The position numbers and the translations under genes were made by a program. From NCBI RefSeq assembly GCF_022344005.1, contig NZ_CP092190.1, forward strand, positions 558,001 through 622,000: a DNA stretch of 64,000 nucleotides, given 5' to 3'. Below the pieces are notes generated by a model. That model was given only the letters and a program-made list of their open reading frames with translations, was not told where the DNA came from and did not search any database. Below, piece after piece: positions 56,457 to 64,000 of this stretch; position 1 is the first letter of the stretch; each line of letters opens with the position of its first letter. Source of the DNA: Deinococcus sp. KNUC1210 (lineage in GTDB: Bacteria > Deinococcota > Deinococci > Deinococcales > Deinococcaceae).

Positions 56457-57916
56457 GGGAGCAGGCCCAGCGGATCGACCGCCTGACCGTTCAGCCGCAC
56501 CTCGAAATGCAGATGTGGGCCGGTACAGATGCCCGAGCAGCCGACGTAGCCCAGCAGCTGGCCGCGCTGCACCGTCTGGCCCGCGCTCACACCCAGCCGG
56601 CTCATGTGCCCATAGATGATGACGGCGTTGCCGTTCTCGACGTACACGTTGTTTCCGAAGTCGCCGTATCCGCTGCGCGTGACCGTACCGCCAGCCGCCG
56701 CATAAATGGGCGTCCCATACGGAGCCGCCAGATCGACGCCGCCGTGAAAGAACTCCTTGTGAAACTCGATGTCGCGTTCTCCGAACCGGCTGGTGACACG
56801 GAAGCTGCGGAGCGGCCAGCTCAGGTCCTGGGCGCTCTGGCTCTGGGCGGTGGAGGCAGCCCGCACCGTATTGAGCTGCCTGGACTTGGCCTGTGCCCGC
56901 GCAAGTGCCTGCGCCTGCACGCGGGCCGCCTGCTGCGCCGCCTCGAACTGGGCCTGCGCCGCGTATTTCTCAATCAACTTCTGACGCGCCTCGCTATGCT
57001 GCCACGCCAGATAGTTCTGATACTGCGTCTGAATGGCCTGCTGTTTTGCCAGTCGCTGCTGCTGCACCTGCTTCTGCCACACCAGATAGCGCTCGTACTG
57101 CGCCTGGGTCGCCCGCTGCCGTTCCTGAGCGACCTGCACCCGGTAGGCCTGAAAGCGCTCGTATTGCTGCTGCACCCGCGCCTGACGGTCTACCTCTTCC
57201 TGACGCTCCTGACGGGCCACGAGCTGCTGACGAAATCCGGTCGCCATCACGCCCGGCAACAGCAGATAATCACCGACCTGCCGCTCGTTGGGCAGGCCAA
57301 ACCCGTTGGCGAGCGCCACCTGCGCGGGGTCGGCGTGATACGTCCTGACGAGCGACTGGACCGACTGGCCCGCCTTGATCCGGACGAGCAGCCCCACCTG
57401 AGCCTGCGGCACGAACAGGCTCGCCCCGACCGCCAGTTTGTTCAGGGTTTCGAGGTGCAGATTGGCACTCAGCAGTTCGGTGACGCTCAGATCGTGCGCA
57501 GCAGCGATGCTTTCCAGGGTGTCGCCCGACTGAACGAGGTATGTCGAGACGCCGGGCGGCAGCACCCCCGCCGCACTGCCGGGCAGCTCCGCAAACGACA
57601 CGCGCAGCACCGCACCTTCGGGAAGCGTGCCTGTGCGTTCTGGCGACAGGGCAGATACATCGACGCCGTATGCATCGGCGATCTGCTGTCCGGTGTCGCC
57701 GTGACGGGCGATCACCAGCGCCGAACCAGGCAGGGAGGCGGGCAGCGGCTCTGCCTGAAGCGGAAGCGTGAGTGCAGGAGCAGCGAAAGACGGCGGAAAG
57801 GGCAGCAGCGTTCCGCTGACCAGACTTCCAGCCTGAGCGGAAGCAGCCAGCAGAGCGGAACTTACAAGCAAACCGAATGCGGTTCGCCCATTCAACGAAG
57901 GATTAAACACACACAC
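56453..57916 (-). CDS. LysM/M23 peptidoglycan hydrolase with Q-rich coiled coil
   Basis: Exported cell-wall hydrolase of 487 aa. N-terminal signal segment TAFGLLVSSALLAASAQAGS; LysM-like modules (about residues 67-110, 123-165 with YLVQSGDTLESIAAAHDLSV, and 175-220); then a Q/R/A-rich helical region (about residues 225-350) with repeated QxQYxxYxxWQ units; then a C-terminal M23 domain with zinc ligands in FHGGVDLAAPYGTPIYA and GPHLHFEVRLNG. GTG 57916 or GTG 57910 could be the start after TGGAG. The stop overlaps the response regulator gene. Confidence 0.88.
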   Translation of the reverse strand: MCVFNPSLNGRTAFGLLVSSALLAASAQAGSLVSGTLLPFPPSFAAPALTLPLQAEPLPASLPGSALVIARHGDTGQQIADAYGVDVSALSPERTGTLPEGAVLRVSFAELPGSAAGVLPPGVSTYLVQSGDTLESIAAAHDLSVTELLSANLHLETLNKLAVGASLFVPQAQVGLLVRIKAGQSVQSLVRTYHADPAQVALANGFGLPNERQVGDYLLLPGVMATGFRQQLVARQERQEEVDRQARVQQQYERFQAYRVQVAQERQRATQAQYERYLVWQKQVQQQRLAKQQAIQTQYQNYLAWQHSEARQKLIEKYAAQAQFEAAQQAARVQAQALARAQAKSRQLNTVRAASTAQSQSAQDLSWPLRSFRVTSRFGERDIEFHKEFFHGGVDLAAPYGTPIYAAAGGTVTRSGYGDFGNNVYVENGNAVIIYGHMSRLGVSAGQTVQRGQLLGYVGCSGICTGPHLHFEVRLNGQAVDPLGLLP

Positions 57917-58232
57917 TCCAGGAGAGGGGGCAACACAGACTCCGGCACAGGGCCGAGCACCCCCCCAGATTAAAGATCAACGTAAGGCAAGCTGAACAAC
58001 TCATCAACTTGCCCGAGTGTATCCAAGTTTCCTGTGAAGTGCCTGGGTATCTGAGGATGTGTATACGGGTGCCGGGCAGCGTGCCTCCTGGCAGCGTCAA
58101 AGCAGAGCCGAAGTCTGTACAGTCAGACCGCGACGCCCTGGGTGGCGCGTCCACACGGCACGGCGGTCAACGCCTGCTCTTGCTGGCCGCGTGTCTCGGC
58201 TTTTTCAGTCCCGTGCAGCGGTCTCGGAAAGC
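57917..58232. other. Intergenic region, 316 nt, no gene supported
   Basis: Contains a short inverted repeat GGCAAG/CTTGCC (57987-58012) near the M23 gene promoter side and GTCTG-TACAGT-CAGAC at about 58114-58129. Short frames on both strands lack start signals and codon character. No RNA gene recognised. Confidence 0.5.
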
Positions 58233-58802
58233 TCAGCGTTCGACGTTCAGATTGACGCCGGTAATGGCGCTGCTCTGCGTGACCTTGACGACCTTGCCGA
58301 CCTCGATCAGCAGGCCGTTCCAGCCCGATTTGAGGGCAGCCGTAAAGCCACGCGCCGCCGTGATGGACGCGTCTCCGCTGGCGTAGGCCACCACCAGCGC
58401 CGCCTTGCCCGCGAACGGCACGGCCTCCTGCAACGCCTCGCTGTCGTCACGGCGCCCGTTCCCGTTTCCATCGGCATAGATGTAGAAGCGCAGATCGGCG
58501 GTGTTCACCTGTCCGGACACGTTCACCGGCTCCAACACGCCCGGCCAGAAAATCGCGTCCGGGCGCAGGGGCGATACGCCGCGCACCGGGGGCGTGACGC
58601 TGGGAATCTCCAGCGTGAAGCGGCCACCGGCCACCGGCACGCTCACCAGTTCGGCAAAGGGTGTGCCGCCGCTGTCCACCACGAAGCCGCCCACCCGCGC
58701 CCCGGCAGGGACGTTGCCCGTTACCGTGCCGCCGACCGACAACGCGGCAGCCGTTCCACTGGTCAGTGCGGCCAGCAGCAGCGCGGGCAGAAGCTTCGTC
58801 AT
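58233..58802 (-). CDS. Secreted protein of unknown function
   Basis: Exported protein of 189 aa. Signal peptide MTKLLPALLLAALTSGTAAA. The mature part starts with a carboxypeptidase-regulatory/Ig-like pattern (LSVGGTVTGNVPAGARVGGF, GGRFTLEIPSVTPP), then FYIYADGNGNGRRDDSEALQ, which looks like a calcium-binding DxNxNGxxDxxE loop, and a beta-rich end (GVNLNVER). ATG 58802 is set by TATACT 6 nt upstream. Family not confirmed. Confidence 0.75.
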   Translation of the reverse strand: MTKLLPALLLAALTSGTAAALSVGGTVTGNVPAGARVGGFVVDSGGTPFAELVSVPVAGGRFTLEIPSVTPPVRGVSPLRPDAIFWPGVLEPVNVSGQVNTADLRFYIYADGNGNGRRDDSEALQEAVPFAGKAALVVAYASGDASITAARGFTAALKSGWNGLLIEVGKVVKVTQSSAITGVNLNVER

Positions 58803-58808
58803 GACAGG

Positions 58809-58814
58809 AGTATA
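58809..58814 (-). promoter_or_regulatory. -10 box TATACT for leaderless mRNA of 58233-58802 gene
   Basis: TATACT, 6-nt spacer CCTGTC, ATG at 58802. Confidence 0.7.
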
Positions 58815-58912
58815 GGCGGAGGAGCTGACGCAGAAGTGATGGACGGCTGACGATAGACCCCCTGTAACGGCAACAGCAGGGCGCCGACTGGCCTCAATCC
58901 GGCCTGAATGCG

Positions 58913-59380
58913 TCACCCACTCAGCTGACCCAGGATTCGGTCGGCCACCTGCGAGACGCTCAGGATGGAGGTGTCGAATTCGGCAGTGGCACCGCGCCGT
59001 AGCAGTGGCTCGACGGTCTGGAAGTACCGCACGATCTCTTCCCGCTCGTGTGCCGCTTTGCCGTAGGGGTTGTCGGTGCGGGCCGCGACGCGTTCCAGCA
59101 GCACGTCCAGCGGAGCGCTGAGCAACACGATCTGGTCGAAGTACGCATAAAACATTCCCTGATTGGTCTTGCAGCCACTGACCGCCAGACTGCGCGTGCG
59201 GGGCGTTCGCAGCAGCCGCAGCAGCTCGGGTTCCCGCCACTGCCAGTCCGGTGGCTCTCCCACCCACTCGCACCACGCATCGGTGTCGGTATCGACAGCG
59301 TCCAGGCCACGCCGTCCGAGTTCCAGACAGACCGAGGACTTGCCCGCCCCCGACATCCCCGTGATCAGAATTCGCTGCAT
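58913..59380 (-). CDS. P-loop nucleotide kinase-like protein
   Basis: Small AAA/adenylate-kinase-like protein of 155 aa. Walker A is ITGMSGAGKSSVCLELGRRG, followed by an Asp-rich DAVDTDTDAWCEWV (as in shikimate or gluconate kinase-type NMP kinases), LAVSGCKTNQGMFYAYFDQIVLLSAPLD as the Walker B-like strand, and a lid with LLERVAARTDNPYGK. Substrate unknown. ATG 59380 has TAGCCT 6 nt upstream. It follows sucD, from which a terminator separates it. Confidence 0.82.
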   Translation of the reverse strand: MQRILITGMSGAGKSSVCLELGRRGLDAVDTDTDAWCEWVGEPPDWQWREPELLRLLRTPRTRSLAVSGCKTNQGMFYAYFDQIVLLSAPLDVLLERVAARTDNPYGKAAHEREEIVRYFQTVEPLLRRGATAEFDTSILSVSQVADRILGQLSG

Positions 59381-59386
59381 ACCGGC

Positions 59387-59392
59387 AGGCTA
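59387..59392 (-). promoter_or_regulatory. -10 box TAGCCT for leaderless kinase-like mRNA
   Basis: TAGCCT, 6-nt spacer GCCGGT, ATG at 59380. Confidence 0.65.
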
Positions 59393-59417
59393 GCAGGCTG
59401 CCCAGAACCCAGCCACG

Positions 59418-59446
59418 AAAAAACCCCACCATCACGGCGGGGCTCT
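59418..59446 (-). terminator. Terminator downstream of sucD
   Basis: On the minus strand AGCCCCGCC, loop GTGAT, GGTGGGGTT followed by TTTTC. The stem is nearly identical to the pdxT terminator. Confidence 0.85.
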
Positions 59447-59467
59447 TCGTTCCGGCGGGCGCTCGGC

Positions 59468-60369
59468 TTACTTGTTCAGCGCCGCCTTGACGAGTTCGAC
59501 GATCTGCGGCATGGTGTCGGCCACCGGCACGCCAGCCGCCGCGAAGGCTGCCAGCTTGCTCTCGGGGGTGCCCACGTTGCCCATGATGATGGCTCCGGCG
59601 TGACCCATGCGCTTGCCCGCAGGAGCGCTGCGGCCCGAGATGAAGGCCACGACGGGCTTCTTCATGTGCTTGGCGATGTACTCCGCCGCCGCTTCCTCGT
59701 CTGCCCCGCCGATCTCACCGATCACCACGATGGCGTCGGTATCGGGGTCGGCCTCGAACAGCGGCAGCACGTCGGCAAACGTCGTGCCGATGACCGGATC
59801 GCCGCCGATGCCCACGGTGGTCGAGCAGCCCAGCCCCGCGTCGCCCAGCAGTTTGGCCGACTCGTAGGTGAGCGTACCGCTGCGCGAGATCAGACCGATG
59901 CGGCCTTTCTGCTCGTAGATGCGGTTGGGCATGATGCCGATCTTGGTTTCGCCGCTGCTGACCAGACCGGGGCAGTTGCCACCGATCAGGCGAATCCCCG
60001 CACCACCGTTCTGGCGGCTGGCAGCGTCGAGCGCCTTGACTTCCTGCACGGCCTTCATCATGTCGACGGTGGGCACACCCTCGGTGATGAGGACGATCAG
60101 CGGAACGCCCGCGTGTGCGGCTTCCAGCACGCTGTCGGCGGCTCCGGCGGGCGGCACGAAGATGATGCTGACATCGGGCGACAGCTTCTCGACTGCTTCA
60201 GCGACGCTGTTGAAGACCGGCAGGCCCTCGACTTCCTGACCACCCTTGCCGGGCGTCACGCCGCCGACGACCTTGGTGCCGAAGGCCAGCATGGCTTTGG
60301 TGTGGTTCAGTCCCTCGCGCCCGGTGATGCCCTGCACGATGACTTTGCTGTCTTTATTGACGAGAATGC

Positions 60370-60373
<4 letters not shown>
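59468..60373 (-). CDS. sucD: Succinate-CoA ligase, alpha subunit
   Basis: TCA-cycle enzyme subunit of 301 aa that binds CoA and carries the phosphohistidine. CoA-binding start [51 protein letters not shown]; phospho-His loop [16 protein letters not shown] 60373 overlaps the sucC stop (ATGA). Transcribed with sucC and followed by a terminator. Confidence 0.98.
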
Positions 60374-61515
<1,142 letters not shown>

Positions 61516-61621
61516 TTCAAGCCTCCTGAGGCGTGCGGATGCGGCCCTGCGAACACTCGGGGTCTGCGGGCCGATCCGCTGGGTTTGCCTGGGTTTGTAC
61601 GGTTCCCTTTCCCAACCACCA

Positions 61622-61627
61622 AGTATA
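61622..61627 (-). promoter_or_regulatory. Probable sucCD promoter -10 box TATACT
   Basis: TATACT on the minus strand, about 107 nt upstream of GTG 61515; the intervening leader ends with AGGAGG. Confidence 0.55.
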
Positions 61628-61707
61628 CAAGCCCCCCGCTGCACGGTTGCCGAACGTCCACCTGTCCCTGAAGCGGGAACAGCGCAGGAACAGCCTCACC
61701 ACTGCTC

Positions 61708-62223
61708 TCAGCGTACGAATTCGGTGCCACGGTACGCCACCCACACGGCCCACAGCGCAGTCGCCACCCCTGCCAGCCACACCACGCGCCCCAGCAGAAT
61801 GTCCTGTGTCAGCATGTTCCAGCCGCCCAGCAGTTGCCACCAGTCATGGGCATCGGGGTCGTCGCCCAGCAGCGGCAAGGCTCGCGCCCGCGCATCTGCG
61901 ATATACACGCTCACATACCCCAGATTCTGTGCCGCCCACAGCAGCACCACCGCTGCACTGACCCGCTCTCCGCGCCAGTAGAACACGCCTGCCAGAAAGG
62001 TGGGCAACAGCACCTGAAAGACAGAGCCGCCCAGCAGATACAGCGTGGTTCCAAAGGGCATGAACAGCACATGCCCGGCTTCATGAAACAGGACATCCAC
62101 GCCGTCCAGAAAGCTCCAGCCCTCTGGCCTCAGGATGTCGGGCGTCAGCAGGGCCAGTGCTCCCACGAAAGCCCAGAACATCCAGCGGGGCGCAGGTCGC
62201 ACGGGCGGCACGCGGTTCAGCAC
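61708..62223 (-). CDS. HEAGH-motif membrane protein (M50-like)
   Basis: Integral membrane protein of 171 aa with about four to five hydrophobic segments (MFWAFVGALALLTPDIL, LYLLGGSVFQVLLPTFLAGV, AAVVLLWAAQNLGYVSVYIA, VVWLAGVATALWAVWVAY). A zinc-protease-like VLFHEAGHVLFMPFG lies near residue 45-58 and an acidic GDDPDAHDWWQLLGG in a loop. This resembles site-2-protease/M50-like small membrane proteins, but activity is unproven. It is the last gene behind the ParA and 107-aa genes. Confidence 0.72.
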   Translation of the reverse strand: MLNRVPPVRPAPRWMFWAFVGALALLTPDILRPEGWSFLDGVDVLFHEAGHVLFMPFGTTLYLLGGSVFQVLLPTFLAGVFYWRGERVSAAVVLLWAAQNLGYVSVYIADARARALPLLGDDPDAHDWWQLLGGWNMLTQDILLGRVVWLAGVATALWAVWVAYRGTEFVR

Positions 62224-62224
62224 T

Positions 62225-62253
62225 CGCAGTTCAGCGCTCGCAGTTCAGCGCTC
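62225..62253. repeat. 14-bp direct tandem duplication
   Basis: CGCAGTTCAGCGCT occurs twice in immediate succession between the HEAGH gene start and the end of the 107-aa gene. It overlaps the last codons of the latter. Confidence 0.75.
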
Positions 62254-62568
62254 GTCAAAGGCGCGGTTCTTCTTTCTGGTGGCCCGCTCCTGCGCTTTGC
62301 GGGCGTCGTCGCGCTGCTCCTGTTTCTGCTCCTGCACCCGCGTTTCCTGAGCATGCTGTTCCTGTTCGTACAGCCAGCGGTGCAGCAGATCTTCGGTCAG
62401 CTCGTTCAGATTGCCGTCCTTGCCCTTGCCCAGCTTCTGCCAGACCGCCCGCAGCGTTTCCTTGCGAACATACACGATCTCCAGAGGCTCTCCGCCCGCG
62501 TCCTGCACCTTCTCGGCTTTCTTGCGCGGCACCTTCTGCCCGTCGAGATAGGCGAAGCGCTTAGCCAT
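62245..62568 (-). CDS. Basic/charged 107-aa protein in the ParA operon
   Basis: A 107-aa soluble protein: MAKRFAYLDGQKVPRKKAEK, then EPLEIVYVRKETLRAVWQKL and a charged C-terminal helix (LYEQEQHAQETRVQEQKQ, RKKNRAFDER). ATG 62568 follows GAGGTG by 4 nt. It lies 93 nt behind parA and 22 nt before the HEAGH gene. It could be a DNA-binding partner of the ParA ATPase; no family recognised. Confidence 0.65.
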   Translation of the reverse strand: MAKRFAYLDGQKVPRKKAEKVQDAGGEPLEIVYVRKETLRAVWQKLGKGKDGNLNELTEDLLHRWLYEQEQHAQETRVQEQKQEQRDDARKAQERATRKKNRAFDER

Positions 62569-62661
62569 GACGCACCTCGCGTCGCGGAACATCAGAAATC
62601 AGGCAAAACCCGCCCTGAAGCTCATTCCGGCGCACTTCCCACGCTGCTCCACACACCCTCT

Positions 62662-63300
62662 TCACAGCACCTCCCTCGACAGGCTCAGAATGTCTGCCCA
62701 GGCCTGTGCCGCCCGCCCGCCCGCATCCTCTTTGGGCGGCAGGTCGCGGCACAGCACGCCGAGTTCGGCAGCCCGCAGATAGACCGCGTACTGGCGTACC
62801 AGCGTGTTGCACACGGTCAGGCCTGCCTCGCGCAGATCTTCGCGGGCGCGTTCCCCGGCCCCGGAGGTGGGCGGCACCCGCGTCAGGATGACCTTGAGCT
62901 TTCGGCGTGCGCCGCCCTCGGTATTCAGAAATCCTGCGAGCGCGATGGTGGCTTCCAGTTCCAGCGCACTGACGCCGCTGGGCACCAGAATCGTATCGGC
63001 CCGCTCTGACAGGTCGCGCAGTTCCTTACGCCTGGGTCGGCCCTCGGTGTCGATCACCACCGCGTCGAGGTCACGCAGGCGGCGCGGCCTGATTTCCTCG
63101 GGCTCCAGAACCTCGAAACTCAGCGGCGTTCCGTGGGCCACGCCGCGCCGCGCCCAGCCTGCACTGGAGCCGATCCGTCCGTCCTCGTCGATCAGCGCCA
63201 CATGCAGACCGCGTTCGGCCAGTGCTCCGGCGAGATGAACGGCGAGCGTGCTCTTTCCCACGCCGCCTTTTTCTGAAGTGATGGCGATGACAGCAGGCAT
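62662..63300 (-). CDS. ParA/MinD-family ATPase
   Basis: Deviant-Walker ATPase of 212 aa that partitions DNA or other cargo. Walker A: ITSEKGGVGKSTLAVHLAGA; the switch region is DLDAVVIDTEGRPRRKELRD; LVPSGVSALELEATIALAGF and VILTRVPPTSGAGERARED follow. It has no N-terminal HTH, like the small ParA/type Ib or orphan chromosomal ParA proteins. ATG 63300 has TAGCCT 5 nt upstream, and that -10 overlaps the divergent -10 of the gene at 63320. No ParB with a clear ParB/Sulfiredoxin domain is adjacent. Confidence 0.88.
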   Translation of the reverse strand: MPAVIAITSEKGGVGKSTLAVHLAGALAERGLHVALIDEDGRIGSSAGWARRGVAHGTPLSFEVLEPEEIRPRRLRDLDAVVIDTEGRPRRKELRDLSERADTILVPSGVSALELEATIALAGFLNTEGGARRKLKVILTRVPPTSGAGERAREDLREAGLTVCNTLVRQYAVYLRAAELGVLCRDLPPKEDAGGRAAQAWADILSLSREVL

Positions 63301-63304
63301 GGCC

Positions 63305-63311
63305 TAGGCTA
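63305..63311. promoter_or_regulatory. Overlapping divergent -10 boxes (TAGGCTA)
   Basis: TAGGCT (plus strand, 63305-63310) and TAGCCT (minus strand, 63306-63311) share the same bases and drive parA and the 63320 gene in opposite directions, so only one could be engaged at a time. Confidence 0.55.
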
Positions 63312-63319
63312 GCAGCAAG

Positions 63320-63544
63320 ATGAGGAAAACGAGTCAGCTTGATGTTCTGATGAGTGCCGCCACCTACTGGACGGCCCGCGTCATGCAGGAACAGGGAAGC
63401 CGCTTTTTTCAGGCCATCGGACAGGCGCTCGACGCCTCAGATGTGAGCAATCGCCGCCGCATCTATCAGACGTGGCCTGAAGAATGCTGGGACTTCTATC
63501 AGCGTGGACTGCTGCTGATGGAGAGAGAGGAAGAGAATGTGTAA
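63320..63544 (+). CDS. Hypothetical protein, 74 aa
   Basis: MRKTSQLDVLMSAATYWTAR starts a 74-aa soluble helical protein rich in aromatic residues (FFQAIGQALDASDVSNRRRI, WPEECWDFYQRG), no domain recognised. The start at 63320 is 9 nt behind a TAGGCT box. It is divergent from parA and precedes the SUKH-like gene; it has somewhat lower GC than the bulk of the window. Confidence 0.6.
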   Translation: MRKTSQLDVLMSAATYWTARVMQEQGSRFFQAIGQALDASDVSNRRRIYQTWPEECWDFYQRGLLLMEREEENV

Positions 63545-63604
63545 TTCAGTTCGCCACAAAGAGAGCAGGAGACTTAATAGACCTCTTTCAACCCGAAGGT
63601 ATGA

Positions 63605-64000
63605 ATGTTACTGGATGAACTTTTTCCGACTCTAGAAATCGATCACGAAAGTCTGCGAAACAGCGGAAGGCATCCAGGCAACTTTCCTGTCACGATAGAC
63701 GCACTCCAGAATCTGCAAGCGACATATTCCAAAATTCCAGAAGATTATCTGGAAATAATCAAACAGATCGATGGTCTGGCGATTCAGACAAGGGGCCGAC
63801 AATCTCCAATTTTCTACATCTCTCTTCTCTCGGCAGAGGAGGCGGTAGAGTATGCGACCTCCTGGTATCCTTTTCTATCCGAAGACATGCCGGGCTGCTT
63901 CTTCTTCGCACAGACAGGCGATCACTCCTACATGTTCGGAAACCGCGATGGACTGGAAGGAGTCTTTAAGATCGAAACTTCAGTTGCAGACTGGGAAGAC
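63605..64000 (+). CDS. SUKH/SMI1-KNR4-like protein, right end truncated by window
   Basis: Reading frame starts at ATG 63605 (GAAGG 8 nt upstream) and is open to the window end: at least 132 residues. MLLDELFPTLEIDHESLRNS begins it; the SUKH-like core is YSKIPEDYLEIIKQIDGLAI (IP..Y...L...NG pattern), FYISLLSAEEAVEYATSWYP, and CFFFAQTGDHSYMFGNRDG ending in GVFKIETSVADWED. SUKH proteins are common immunity proteins against polymorphic toxins. Codons and GC (about 47% by eye) are much lower than the surrounding DNA, suggesting acquisition. No toxin is visible in the window. Confidence 0.7.
   Translation, partial: MLLDELFPTLEIDHESLRNSGRHPGNFPVTIDALQNLQATYSKIPEDYLEIIKQIDGLAIQTRGRQSPIFYISLLSAEEAVEYATSWYPFLSEDMPGCFFFAQTGDHSYMFGNRDGLEGVFKIETSVADWED

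Noticed and set aside
57903..58154. Minus-strand frame in the intergenic region before the M23 gene
   Set aside because: Overlaps the M23 start region, no start signal, no protein character.

Overview
The window is about 64 kb of high-GC bacterial chromosome that looks like Deinococcus. Three things point there. A gyrA promoter carries a 17-bp palindrome matching the radiation/desiccation response motif (RDRM). There is a DdrI-type CRP/FNR regulator. At least 20 genes have a TANNNT -10 hexamer exactly 6 nt before an ATG or GTG, the arrangement that gives leaderless mRNAs, which are abundant in this genus. No species is claimed.

Layout: 1-3.6 kb, chaperone operon dnaK (5' end outside the window)-grpE-dnaJ. 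3.6-10 kb, stalk-domain secreted protein, MFS exporter, GNAT acetyltransferase, SDR, nitroreductase, MocR-type regulator. 10-14 kb, comF, a large M16 metalloprotease and a small secreted protein. 14.2-16.2 kb, a GNAT gene split by a 1,439-bp insertion sequence with a 5-bp target duplication. 16.3-19.4 kb, HTH protein, then clpS-clpA. 19.4-22.9 kb, secreted protein, monooxygenase, HMG-CoA lyase-like enzyme, nth, coiled-coil/zinc-ribbon protein. 23-28.2 kb, gyrA, pilT, ddrI-like regulator, DUF1905 protein. 28.2-32.8 kb, ABC exporter, CARDB protein, nucleotidyltransferase and DUF402 pair. 32.8-38.3 kb, U32 protein, membrane protein, prfB, methyltransferase. 38.3-45.3 kb, AcuI-type reductase, UbiA prenyltransferase plus FAD desaturase, corA, lipoprotein, pyrG. 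45.5-50.6 kb, LysM/M23 hydrolase, MFS, M24 peptidase, RlpA-like protein, YbjN protein. 50.7-56 kb, tRNA-Ile(UAU), pepF, two overlapping hydrolases, pdxST. 56-64 kb, response regulator plus M23 hydrolase, sucCD, an operon of ParA/small protein/HEAGH membrane protein, and at the right edge a lower-GC SUKH-like gene.

Functionally the segment is mostly core: protein quality control (DnaK-GrpE-DnaJ, ClpAS, M16, PepF, M24), DNA topology and repair (GyrA, Nth, DdrI), envelope maintenance (two LysM/M23 proteins, RlpA), cofactor and central metabolism (PdxST, SucCD, PyrG) and transport. Accessory signals are the insertion sequence, the ParA operon and the SUKH-like gene.

A recurring feature is single-base frame breaks in otherwise well-conserved genes (dnaJ, clpA three times, the zinc-ribbon protein, the ABC exporter, the FAD desaturase, pepF), mostly at runs of 4-8 identical bases. 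This pattern suggests consensus/base-calling errors more than genuine pseudogenes. The +1 shift in prfB, by contrast, is the normal programmed one.
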